NCBI GenBank assembly: GCA_036560445.1
Contig: DATBRG010000025.1
Span: forward strand, 1 to 64,000
DNA: 64,000 nucleotides
Source of the DNA: DATBRG01 sp036560445
GTDB lineage: Bacteria; Pseudomonadota; Gammaproteobacteria; Burkholderiales; Methylophilaceae
Reading direction: 5' to 3'
The notes under the pieces are model-generated. The model did no database searches. It was not told the DNA's origin and saw only the letters and a list, made by a program, of their open reading frames with translations. Of this stretch, positions 16,958-24,474 are shown one piece after another. Every line of letters starts with the position of its first letter. Positions within the stretch are counted from its first letter, which is position 1. Position numbers and translations under genes: made by a program.

Positions 16958-18052
16958 ATGGTACAAAACATCCCTTCTTCTTTCGCCGGTCTGGAGCACT
17001 TAGCCACAGCGGTGATACTACTCGATCAATCACGTAATGTAGTTTATGCCAATCCGGGGGCAGAGGTTTTATTTGCATTAAGTGCGAAGCAAATCAATGG
17101 CCTGCCAATATCACAAGTGTTTCCTGGCAGCGAAATCTTGCATTCTGCCGTAGAGAATGCGATTCTGAATTACAGCCCATTTCGTGAGCATGAGTTCCTT
17201 ATTACAACCCTGCGCCAGAACTCGCTGGCAGTTACATGTACGGTAACGCCGGTAGATTTGGCTCCGGCTTGCCTGGTACTCGAGTTTCAACAAATGGACC
17301 AGCAGCTAAGGATCGCGCGTGAAGAACGGATGCTGATTCAACAGCAGGCCAATGCTGAACTATTGCGTAATTTGGCACATGAAATCCGCAACCCACTGGG
17401 CGGGCTACGCGGTGCAGCACAGCTACTTGAACATGAATTACCGCAAGCAAATTTGCGCGAATATACACAAGTGATCATCAAAGAAGCTGATCGCCTGCAA
17501 ACATTGATGGATCGCTTACTAGTCCCACACAGAGTACCGAAGTACGAACCGACCAATATTCACGAAGTACTAGAGCGTGTACGCAGTCTTTTATTAGCCG
17601 AGTCCCCCAAGGGGGTAATGGTAAAACGTGACTATGATACTAGCCTTCCTGAGCTTATAGGTGACCGTGAAAAGCTCATCCAAGCCGTGTTAAATATAGC
17701 CCGCAATGCAGCTCAAGCAATGCTGAGCCTGACTCAAGGGCAGGGCCAGATTACCCTGCGTACTCGTGCTGAACGACAAGTCACACTAGCAAAAAAGCGC
17801 TATCGCGTAGCCATCAAATTACAGATCATCGACAATGGCCCGGGCATATTGCCAGAAATTCGTGACCGTATTTTTTATCCTCTAGTGTCTGGTCGCGAAG
17901 GCGGCTCCGGCCTGGGACTAACACTTGCACAGACATTTATAACGCAACATCACGGCATGATTGAGTGCGACAGCCGGCCAGGATATACATGCTTCACTAT
18001 TCTGCTGCCAATTGAGAGTACGGCAATGAAGTGTTTAATCCCACGGCAATAA
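16958..18052 (+). CDS. ntrB: nitrogen regulation sensor kinase NtrB
   Basis: Histidine kinase/phosphatase that sets NtrC phosphorylation in response to PII proteins. The 364-residue protein is soluble. It has a PAS domain at about 10-115 (LEHLATAVILLDQSRNVVYA), the H-box LRNLAHEIRNPLGGLRGAAQ with the phospho-accepting His near residue 139, and an ATPase domain with NIARNAAQAM (N box), DNGPGI (G1) and GGSGLGLTLA (G2). ATG at 16958 is preferred; an in-frame TTG lies six codons upstream. ntrC follows after 29 bases. Confidence 0.97.
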   Translation: MVQNIPSSFAGLEHLATAVILLDQSRNVVYANPGAEVLFALSAKQINGLPISQVFPGSEILHSAVENAILNYSPFREHEFLITTLRQNSLAVTCTVTPVDLAPACLVLEFQQMDQQLRIAREERMLIQQQANAELLRNLAHEIRNPLGGLRGAAQLLEHELPQANLREYTQVIIKEADRLQTLMDRLLVPHRVPKYEPTNIHEVLERVRSLLLAESPKGVMVKRDYDTSLPELIGDREKLIQAVLNIARNAAQAMLSLTQGQGQITLRTRAERQVTLAKKRYRVAIKLQIIDNGPGILPEIRDRIFYPLVSGREGGSGLGLTLAQTFITQHHGMIECDSRPGYTCFTILLPIESTAMKCLIPRQ

Positions 18053-18081
18053 GAATTGAATCAAACTCGTATTAACAATTT

Positions 18082-19482
18082 ATGGAACAAAACATGAAAC
18101 CCATCTGGATTATTGATGATGACCGCTCCATACGCTGGGTATTTGAAAAAGCACTAGCGCGTACAGACATGGAGTTCAAAACATTCGCTTCTGTACCAGA
18201 AGCACTGAATGCATTGAATAGTGACGAGCCACAGGTCGTAGTGAGCGACATTCGCATGCCTAACGGCTCAGGGCTTGATTTCCTGCAAGAAATCAAGCAG
18301 CGCTTGCCTGATATTCCCGTCATTATCATGACCGCATATTCAGACCTGGAAAGCGCAGTAGCCGCATTTCAAGGTGGGGCATTTGAATACTTGGCCAAGC
18401 CATTTGATGTTGATCAGGCAATGGAAATTATCAAACGCGCTGTTGATGAGAGCATGCGTCAAGCTACTGAGGCTGTGGCCCCGGAAGAGACCCCAGAAAT
18501 CATAGGTCAGGCGGCGGCGATGCAAGAAGTGTTTAGGGCCATTGGACGACTTAGCCGCTCCCATGCCACCGTACTGATCAATGGCGAATCCGGCACAGGC
18601 AAAGAGCTAGTTGCAAGCGCGCTACATCGACACAGCCCACGCGCTGAGAAACCATTTATCGCCATCAACACGGCTGCCATCCCTAAAGATCTCCTTGAAT
18701 CGGAGCTCTTCGGCCACGAACGTGGCGCATTTACTGGGGCACAAGCTGCACGCCGCGGCCGTTTTGAGCAAGCTGACGGAGGTACATTATTTCTTGATGA
18801 AATTGGCGATATGCCATCGGATCTTCAGACTCGTTTGCTCAGAGTTTTATGTGATGGCCAATTCTACCGGGTCGGAGGCCACCAGCCAGTAAAAGTCAAT
18901 GTACGGATTATTGCTGCTACCCATCAAGACCTAGAAGAACGAGTCAAGTTGGGGTTATTCCGTGAGGATCTGTTTCACCGGCTGAACGTCATTCGCCTGC
19001 GCCTGCCTCCTCTGCGTGAGCGCCGTGAAGATGTGCCTCTACTAGCGAAACATTTCTTGCAGCAAAGTGCTCAGGAGCTCGGGGTAGAACCAAAACAACC
19101 CTCCGCTGCAGCATTACGTTATTTAGCTACCATGAGCTGGAGTGGCAACGTACGGCAACTGGAAAATGTCTGTCATTGGCTCACTGTCATGGCCCCAGGC
19201 CAGAATATTGATGTGGCGGATTTGCCACCCGAACTGAAAGAGGACTCTGCTAAACCACTAAGTGCTGCTTCTTGGCAAGATGCATTGGCTTCTGAAGTCA
19301 CGGATGCATTAAATCGTGGTGAGCAGAATGTACTGGATTTACGTACTCGGGAATTTGAAAAGATATTGATTACAAAGGCACTGCAACATACCGGCGGACG
19401 CCGTATTGAAGCCGCCACACAACTTGGTATGGGCCGAAATACACTAACCCGGAAAATTCAGGAATTGGGGATTGAAGAATAG
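18082..19482 (+). CDS. ntrC: nitrogen regulation response regulator NtrC
   Basis: Sigma-54-dependent activator of nitrogen-assimilation genes. The 466-residue protein has a receiver domain (IDDDRSIRWV, phospho-acceptor Asp in VVSDIRMP, conserved Lys in YLAKPFD). An AAA+ domain follows with Walker A GESGTGKE, the sigma-54-contacting loop GAFTGA, Walker B GGTLFLDEIGDM and the arginine-finger region FREDLFHRLNVIRL. The C-terminal Fis-type helix-turn-helix is at about 440-462 (IEAATQLGMGRNTLTRKIQE). Start may be ATG at 18082 or an in-frame ATG four codons later that gives the usual MKPIWIIDDD. It is the likely activator acting at 14676-14722. Confidence 0.98.
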   Translation: MEQNMKPIWIIDDDRSIRWVFEKALARTDMEFKTFASVPEALNALNSDEPQVVVSDIRMPNGSGLDFLQEIKQRLPDIPVIIMTAYSDLESAVAAFQGGAFEYLAKPFDVDQAMEIIKRAVDESMRQATEAVAPEETPEIIGQAAAMQEVFRAIGRLSRSHATVLINGESGTGKELVASALHRHSPRAEKPFIAINTAAIPKDLLESELFGHERGAFTGAQAARRGRFEQADGGTLFLDEIGDMPSDLQTRLLRVLCDGQFYRVGGHQPVKVNVRIIAATHQDLEERVKLGLFREDLFHRLNVIRLRLPPLRERREDVPLLAKHFLQQSAQELGVEPKQPSAAALRYLATMSWSGNVRQLENVCHWLTVMAPGQNIDVADLPPELKEDSAKPLSAASWQDALASEVTDALNRGEQNVLDLRTREFEKILITKALQHTGGRRIEAATQLGMGRNTLTRKIQELGIEE

Positions 19483-19512
19483 CTCTATGTCAGTTTAGAG
19501 GATTACTACTTT

Positions 19513-20118
19513 TCACTTAACTACAATAGTGCGATCACCCAAGTATTGCATTATCTGTTGCACGCACTGGTCGAGACTTAAGTTCCCAGTATCAACAACC
19601 AGTTCAGGACTTACTGGCACTTCATAAGGTGATGATATGCCAGTAAAGTCTTTGACTATACCTTGACGTGCTTTGGCATATAGTCCCTTTACGTCACGCT
19701 GCTCACAAATCTCGAGTGGTGCACAGCAGTACACCTCAATAAAATCTCCTTTAGGTACAAGCGCCCTTACTCGATCTCTGTCTACTCTATAGGGCGAAAT
19801 AAATGCTGTAAGTGCTATTACTCCAGCTTCTATAAACAACTTGGCCATTTCACCAATACGACGGATATTTTCTTGACGGTCTTGCGGGGAGAACCCCAGA
19901 TCTGCGCACAAGCCGTGCCGCACATTATCGCCATCAAAAACAAAAGTACGGCAACTGCGATCATATAAAGCTTCTTCTACTGCATGCGCCAACGTTGACT
20001 TACCAGAACCAGAAAGCCCCGTGAACCAGATAATGACACTTTTATGCCCTGATTGAAGCTGTCTGGAATCACGATTTACAATGGCCTCATGCCATTTAAT
20101 ATGGGGATTAATGTTCAT
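19513..20118 (-). CDS. cysC: adenylylsulfate kinase
   Basis: Phosphorylates adenosine 5'-phosphosulfate (APS) to PAPS with ATP in sulfate activation. The 201-residue enzyme has the P-loop GLSGSGKST at about 34-42, the APS-binding DGDNVRHGL and RIGEMAKLF segments, AFISPYRVDRDRVR, and the IVKDFTGISSPYEVP block. It is a stand-alone kinase, not fused to CysN. No other sulfate-assimilation gene is nearby. It is convergent with ntrC and lies downstream of the porin gene, separated from it by a terminator, so it probably has its own weak promoter or depends on read-through. Confidence 0.97.
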   Translation of the reverse strand: MNINPHIKWHEAIVNRDSRQLQSGHKSVIIWFTGLSGSGKSTLAHAVEEALYDRSCRTFVFDGDNVRHGLCADLGFSPQDRQENIRRIGEMAKLFIEAGVIALTAFISPYRVDRDRVRALVPKGDFIEVYCCAPLEICEQRDVKGLYAKARQGIVKDFTGISSPYEVPVSPELVVDTGNLSLDQCVQQIMQYLGDRTIVVK

Positions 20119-20131
20119 GTGTGAATAATAA

Positions 20132-20160
20132 TAAAAAACGGCGCCCTAAGGCGCCGTTTT
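20132..20160 (-). terminator. intrinsic terminator after porin gene
   Basis: Perfect stem AAAACGGCGCC / GGCGCCGTTTT with a four-base loop, followed on the minus strand by T residues. It starts 25 bases after the porin stop codon and 14 bases before the cysC start. Confidence 0.92.
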
Positions 20161-20184
20161 AAGCAAATTGTTTTCTAAATAATC

Positions 20185-21360
20185 TTAGAAGAACAGAATT
20201 GCGCCCAGTGATACTGTCTTTGCCTTACCTTCTGAGTTACCAACTTCGTGCTTGGAGTCTGAGTATTCAGCTACCAAGTTCAGGTGTTTGGTAAGTGGAT
20301 GGTAAGCACCGATGGTCCACATCTTGTCGGTAACGTCGCCGTTAGCAGCATCAGCACCGCCATTGTGGTCTAGGTTAGATTCACCCCAGCTGATACCAAG
20401 CTTGGTACCGGTAGGGATAACGTAGGTAGCTTGAACATAGCCACCATTTGAATCACGGCTCTTCTTAGCAGCATCGAAGCCATCAAACAGTTGGATGGTT
20501 TGACCAATACCGCTACCGTCATAGTAGTAACCGGTTAAACCGAAGCCTGCTACGTTAACGTTAGCGCCAATATCAACTGCATCGGCCGAATCATTAGCGC
20601 CATCAACTTTTTGATGGATACCACTGACCCATACCTTACCAGCGAAGTCGCCTGCCCAAGAATAGGAAGCCTTACCTTCAAATGCTGGGGAAGCGCCACC
20701 ACGACGGGCAGATGTAAAACCTGGTTGTACAGCAGCAACTGAATTCCAAGCTTGAGTTACACCAGCGGTAAAGTTAAAGCCGTTCCAGTCTGGTGAGGTG
20801 TAAGCAACTTGTGATTTCCAGTCAGCGTACATGAAACCAGTACCGATACGACCAAGCGTGGTGGTGTTACCAGCCAAGCCACCAGCGCCAGAACCTACAC
20901 CCAGCAAGGTCATGTCATTCAAGATAGCGTCTGAAGCGAAAATGCCCAGATCTTTACCCAGCTTGATAGAACCCCAGCTCTTGTCGCCGAAGGTCAAGAA
21001 TGCTTGACGGTTTTCTTGTTGTGCTGATTGCTTACCACCTTGAGTGGTTGAAGCACCTGGGTTAATGCTGATAGTGAAACCAACATCCAGATCGTTTTCG
21101 CGAGTTTTGCCGGAAACGCTCAGGTAGTTAGGCAGCAGACCGGTGGTGATGTTTGAGGTGCTTCTTGATGGGCTACCAATACCCAGTGGTGCAGCGCCAG
21201 TTGCTTTACCGGTAGTACGTGTTTCTGTGTAGTAAGCATTAACAACGCCACCGATGTCCAGAGTCCAGTCACCGGCTGGGATAATGATACCAGCGTTAGC
21301 GGCAGAAGCGCCGAATGCCATTACAGCACTAGCAACTGCCAAACTTAGTTTCTTGTTCAT
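20185..21360 (-). CDS. outer-membrane porin
   Basis: Trimeric beta-barrel porin of the Gram-negative type. The 391-residue precursor has a signal peptide (MNKKLSLAVASAVMAFGASA then ANA cleavage). The mature part is dominated by alternating beta strands rich in Gly, Tyr and Asn and ends in phenylalanine (GAILFF), the outer-membrane assembly signal. ATG at 21360 has AGGAGA eight bases upstream; the frame stays open for 42 further codons but without a ribosome site. Low use of rare codons and a strong Shine-Dalgarno sequence suggest high expression. Upstream are a possible promoter and two palindromes with a TTGCAAA core. Solute specificity is unknown. Confidence 0.93.
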   Translation of the reverse strand: MNKKLSLAVASAVMAFGASAANAGIIIPAGDWTLDIGGVVNAYYTETRTTGKATGAAPLGIGSPSRSTSNITTGLLPNYLSVSGKTRENDLDVGFTISINPGASTTQGGKQSAQQENRQAFLTFGDKSWGSIKLGKDLGIFASDAILNDMTLLGVGSGAGGLAGNTTTLGRIGTGFMYADWKSQVAYTSPDWNGFNFTAGVTQAWNSVAAVQPGFTSARRGGASPAFEGKASYSWAGDFAGKVWVSGIHQKVDGANDSADAVDIGANVNVAGFGLTGYYYDGSGIGQTIQLFDGFDAAKKSRDSNGGYVQATYVIPTGTKLGISWGESNLDHNGGADAANGDVTDKMWTIGAYHPLTKHLNLVAEYSDSKHEVGNSEGKAKTVSLGAILFF

Positions 21361-21422
21361 ATAAATCTCCTGTTTATTTCTAATTAATTTCGTCAAATTT
21401 ACAAGCATTAAAGTTGATTCAA

Positions 21423-21559
21423 GTTTGCAAACCTGACGACAGAGTTCGCGAACTCCCCTTGCGAGAAGGTAGGGGTAGTATGCCAAATGGATTCAGCCTG
21501 CCGCAAGAAAAGATAAGGATTTTATGGCTGACTGAGGATGTTTGTTGCAAATTTGCAAC
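21423..21559 (-). promoter_or_regulatory. porin upstream region: promoter and two TTGCAAA palindromes
   Basis: The 293 bases upstream of the porin contain a perfect 16-base palindrome GTTGCAAATTTGCAAC at 21544-21559 and a shorter one, GTTTGCAAAC, at 21423-21432. Between them is a plausible sigma-70 promoter on the minus strand, TTGCGG at 21506-21501 and CATACT at 21482-21477 with 18 bases between. One palindrome lies upstream and one downstream of the predicted start near 21470, which would suit a looping or paired-site regulator. Its identity is unknown. Confidence 0.45.
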
Positions 21560-21653
21560 ACTATTGGCAGATTAGCTGATCCAGCCTGCTGCTGGACCTA
21601 GTTATTATAGATTGACTAATTTCGGACACGGCTCTTAAAAGCCTTGCTTGGTA

Positions 21654-22790
21654 CTAATATTCTATAACTGAGAAAAGCCTCTGATACTCGCGATTAGCAT
21701 AACGATCAGTCATACCTGCAATGTAATCCGCAACGGCACGCGCAGTATCAACGTTGTTTTTGACTCGCCCTGCACGCAATTGATATTCATCCGGCATTAA
21801 ACCCGTATCTTGAATAAATGCGCCGAACAACTCCCTGATGATTCGCTGCGCCTTTGCGCTCATGCGATTGACGCGATAATGTTGATAGAGCCTGGTACGT
21901 AAAAAGTGTTTTAGTTCAGTTTGCTGTTTCCGCATCGATTCACTGAAGCCAATCAATAGAGGTAATCTGCGTACATCTTTTATATTTGATGGATTAGCCT
22001 TAGTGATTGTTTTTGTACTGTGCTCACATAAATCAATGACTAATGAGTTAATCATGCGACGTACGGTCTCGTGAACCAGCCTTCTGCCAGATAGCGTTGG
22101 ATATTTTTCTTGCACTCTTTCCAGGTGCTCAGCAAAGATACGGACTTCTTTGAGTTGCTCAAGCGTTATTAAACCGGAGCGCAACCCATCATCAACATCG
22201 TGATTGTTATAAGCAATCTCATCAGCAAGATTAGTTACCTGAGCCTCAAGCGAGGGTTGCTGTTTATGCAGAAAGCGCTCACCCACATCACCAAGCAACT
22301 TGGCATTTTTCACTGAGCAATGTTTGAGTATGCCTTCTCGCACCTCAAAAGTAAGATTTAAGCCATCAAACTCAGCATAACGCTGCTCAAGGTGATCAAC
22401 CACACGCAATGACTGCAGATTATGTTCAAAACCACCAAAATCATGCATGCATGCATTGAGGGCATCCTGGCCAGCATGCCCAAACGGGGTATGTCCGAGA
22501 TCGTGCGCCAAAGCAATTGCTTCTACCAAATCCTCGTGTAACTTAAGGGTACGAGCAATGGCGCGCGCTATCTGTGCAACTTCAAGGCTATGTGTCAGGC
22601 GCGTACGAAATAGATCACCTTCGTGATTAACGAAAACCTGAGTTTTATATTCCAGCCGACGAAACGCACTAGAATGAATGATGCGATCACGATCACGCTG
22701 GAATTCATTTCGGCCATCTGGAGCAGGCTCGATGTAGCGACGCCCACGTGTATTTGTGGGGTTAGCGGCATATGGGGCTAGATCACTCAT
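21654..22790 (-). CDS. dgt: deoxyguanosinetriphosphate triphosphohydrolase-like protein
   Basis: HD-domain enzyme that hydrolyses dNTPs to deoxynucleoside and triphosphate. The 378-residue product has the N-terminal RDRIIHSSAFRRLEYKTQVF block and the metal site in RLTHSLEVAQIARAIAR and AHDLGHTPFGHAG (His and HD). A second metal-side Asp lies in LADEIAYNNHDVDDGLR. Length and motifs fit the shorter type-2 dGTPase-like group. Its start overlaps the end of aroB by eight bases. Being last in pilMNOPQ-aroKB-dgt is conserved in many beta- and gammaproteobacteria. Confidence 0.93.
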   Translation of the reverse strand: MSDLAPYAANPTNTRGRRYIEPAPDGRNEFQRDRDRIIHSSAFRRLEYKTQVFVNHEGDLFRTRLTHSLEVAQIARAIARTLKLHEDLVEAIALAHDLGHTPFGHAGQDALNACMHDFGGFEHNLQSLRVVDHLEQRYAEFDGLNLTFEVREGILKHCSVKNAKLLGDVGERFLHKQQPSLEAQVTNLADEIAYNNHDVDDGLRSGLITLEQLKEVRIFAEHLERVQEKYPTLSGRRLVHETVRRMINSLVIDLCEHSTKTITKANPSNIKDVRRLPLLIGFSESMRKQQTELKHFLRTRLYQHYRVNRMSAKAQRIIRELFGAFIQDTGLMPDEYQLRAGRVKNNVDTARAVADYIAGMTDRYANREYQRLFSVIEY

Positions 22791-23868
22791 GCTTATTCAT
22801 AGCAAGTGTTTCTCGCAGCAATCCGGCATCATAATCACTAGTAATCACAGCGCTCCCGATAGCTTGCTGCAATACCAAGCGAATTTTCCCGTCGACAACT
22901 TTCTTGTCCAGCCCCATAAGGTCAAGGTAACGCTCAACCCCAAGATTGGGAGAAGTAGTAGGAAGATTTGCCATTTTCAATATCTCAGCTATACGGCAAA
23001 CATCCGCATTGGTTAACCAGCCCATACGTCTAGAAATATCTGCGGCAAGCATAGTGCCTGCGGCTACTGCCTCACCATGCAGCCATACGCCATAGCCCAT
23101 GGCATTTTCAATAGCGTGCCCAAAAGTATGCCCAAGATTGAGTAAGGCGCGCTCACCACTCTCGTGCTCATCCGCCGCAACAACTTCAGCTTTATTCTGG
23201 CAAGAACGATAAATTGCGTAGCTTAGCTTTTCAGCGTCTAACGCCAACAGCTGCAGCATATTAAGTTCCAGCCAAGCAAAAAAATCAGCGTCGCGAATAA
23301 GGCCATATTTAATCACTTCCGCCAATCCGGCCGACAGTTCACGTGCTGGTAGCGTCTTAAGGACATCAATATCGGCTAATACCAATTGGGGTTGATAGAA
23401 GGCGCCTATCATATTTTTACCCAAGGGGTGATTAATCCCTGTCTTGCCGCCCACAGAAGAGTCCACCTGCGACAACAAGGTAGTTGGTATCTGTATAAAT
23501 GGCACGCCTCTCAAGTAAGTCGCTGCGGCATAACCAGTCAGATCACCTATTACTCCTCCACCCAGAGCAATTAACGTTGTACTACGCTCACAACGATTTT
23601 GTAGCAGGGCATCATAAATAAGATTTAATGTCTCACTACTCTTATAGACCTCACCGTCTGGCAATACAATTGGAATAATAGCTACTCCCGCCTGGAGTAA
23701 TGGCTGAGAAAGCTTTTCGAGATATAGTGGGGCTACGGTTGTATTAGTAACAATTGCAACCTGCTTGCGCTTTAGATGAGGCAAGATCAGGCCGGGATCA
23801 GTAATTAGATTTTGTCCGATATGTATAGGATATGTACGTTCACCTAACGCGACATGTAGTGTTTGCAT
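22783..23868 (-). CDS. aroB: 3-dehydroquinate synthase
   Basis: Second step of the shikimate pathway: DAHP to 3-dehydroquinate with NAD+ and a divalent metal. The 361-residue enzyme shows DGEVYKSSETLN, the NAD-binding ALGGGVIGDLTGYAAATYLRG region (ALGGGVIGDLTGYAAATYL), TLLSQVDSSVGGKTGINHP, and metal ligands in NLGHTFGHAIE and WLHGEAVAAG. It begins eight bases after aroK and overlaps dgt by eight bases. Confidence 0.98.
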   Translation of the reverse strand: MQTLHVALGERTYPIHIGQNLITDPGLILPHLKRKQVAIVTNTTVAPLYLEKLSQPLLQAGVAIIPIVLPDGEVYKSSETLNLIYDALLQNRCERSTTLIALGGGVIGDLTGYAAATYLRGVPFIQIPTTLLSQVDSSVGGKTGINHPLGKNMIGAFYQPQLVLADIDVLKTLPARELSAGLAEVIKYGLIRDADFFAWLELNMLQLLALDAEKLSYAIYRSCQNKAEVVAADEHESGERALLNLGHTFGHAIENAMGYGVWLHGEAVAAGTMLAADISRRMGWLTNADVCRIAEILKMANLPTTSPNLGVERYLDLMGLDKKVVDGKIRLVLQQAIGSAVITSDYDAGLLRETLAMNKHE

Positions 23869-23876
23869 ATTCAGTA

Positions 23877-24410
23877 TTATTTATCTAGTAATTGTTCTAT
23901 GTGATGCACAATAGCATTGACTGGCTGGCCGCCCGTATCTATGGTGATATGCGCAACCTCTTTATAGAGCGGATCGCGCTCTATAAACAATTGCTCTAGC
24001 CTGGCTCTCGGATCAGCGTTTTGTAACAATGGGCGATTCTTATCATTACGAGTTCTCAGCCATAGCTCGTGCACGTTTGCACGCAAATATATCACCGTGC
24101 CATTTTTTTTTAGATTTTCGCGATTTTCTTGCAAGAGCACTGCTCCACCACCTGTCGCCAGAACAGTATTGTCCATCTGTGTCAGTTCGTCTATTACAGC
24201 CAATTCACGCTTGCGAAACCCAGCTTCGCCTTCAACCTCAAAAATTAACGGGATATTGACTCCTGTGCGCCGCTCTATCTCATGATCGGTATCGTAGAAA
24301 GTCTTATCGAGATGCTTGGCGAGCAGACGCCCGACTGTTGTTTTCCCAGCCCCCATCAGACCCACAAAATAAATATTGCTCAATGAATATGCAGCCATTT
24401 TGTCTGCCAT
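23877..24410 (-). CDS. aroK: shikimate kinase
   Basis: Phosphorylates shikimate at O3. The 177-residue enzyme has P-loop GLMGAGKTTVG, shikimate-binding FYDTDHEIERRTG, FRKRELAVI and GGGAVL, and a lid with RNDKNRPLL. The first ATG at 24410 directly follows the T run of a terminator-like hairpin and has no Shine-Dalgarno site. An in-frame ATG four codons later is an alternative, and a short leader or read-through from pilQ is needed for expression. The order pilQ-aroK-aroB is widely conserved. Confidence 0.97.
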   Translation of the reverse strand: MADKMAAYSLSNIYFVGLMGAGKTTVGRLLAKHLDKTFYDTDHEIERRTGVNIPLIFEVEGEAGFRKRELAVIDELTQMDNTVLATGGGAVLLQENRENLKKNGTVIYLRANVHELWLRTRNDKNRPLLQNADPRARLEQLFIERDPLYKEVAHITIDTGGQPVNAIVHHIEQLLDK

Positions 24411-24444
24411 AAAAAATGCCCATCATTTACATGACGGGCATTTT
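24411..24444 (-). terminator. terminator-like hairpin between pilQ and aroK
   Basis: Arms AAAATGCCCGTCA and TGATGGGCATTTT (12 of 13 pairs) with an eight-base loop; on the minus strand it ends in six T residues that touch the aroK ATG. It may end most pil transcripts while letting some read through into aroK-aroB-dgt. Confidence 0.75.
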
Positions 24445-24474
24445 AAGTGAAACCTTAAAATCTGTCAGATATCA

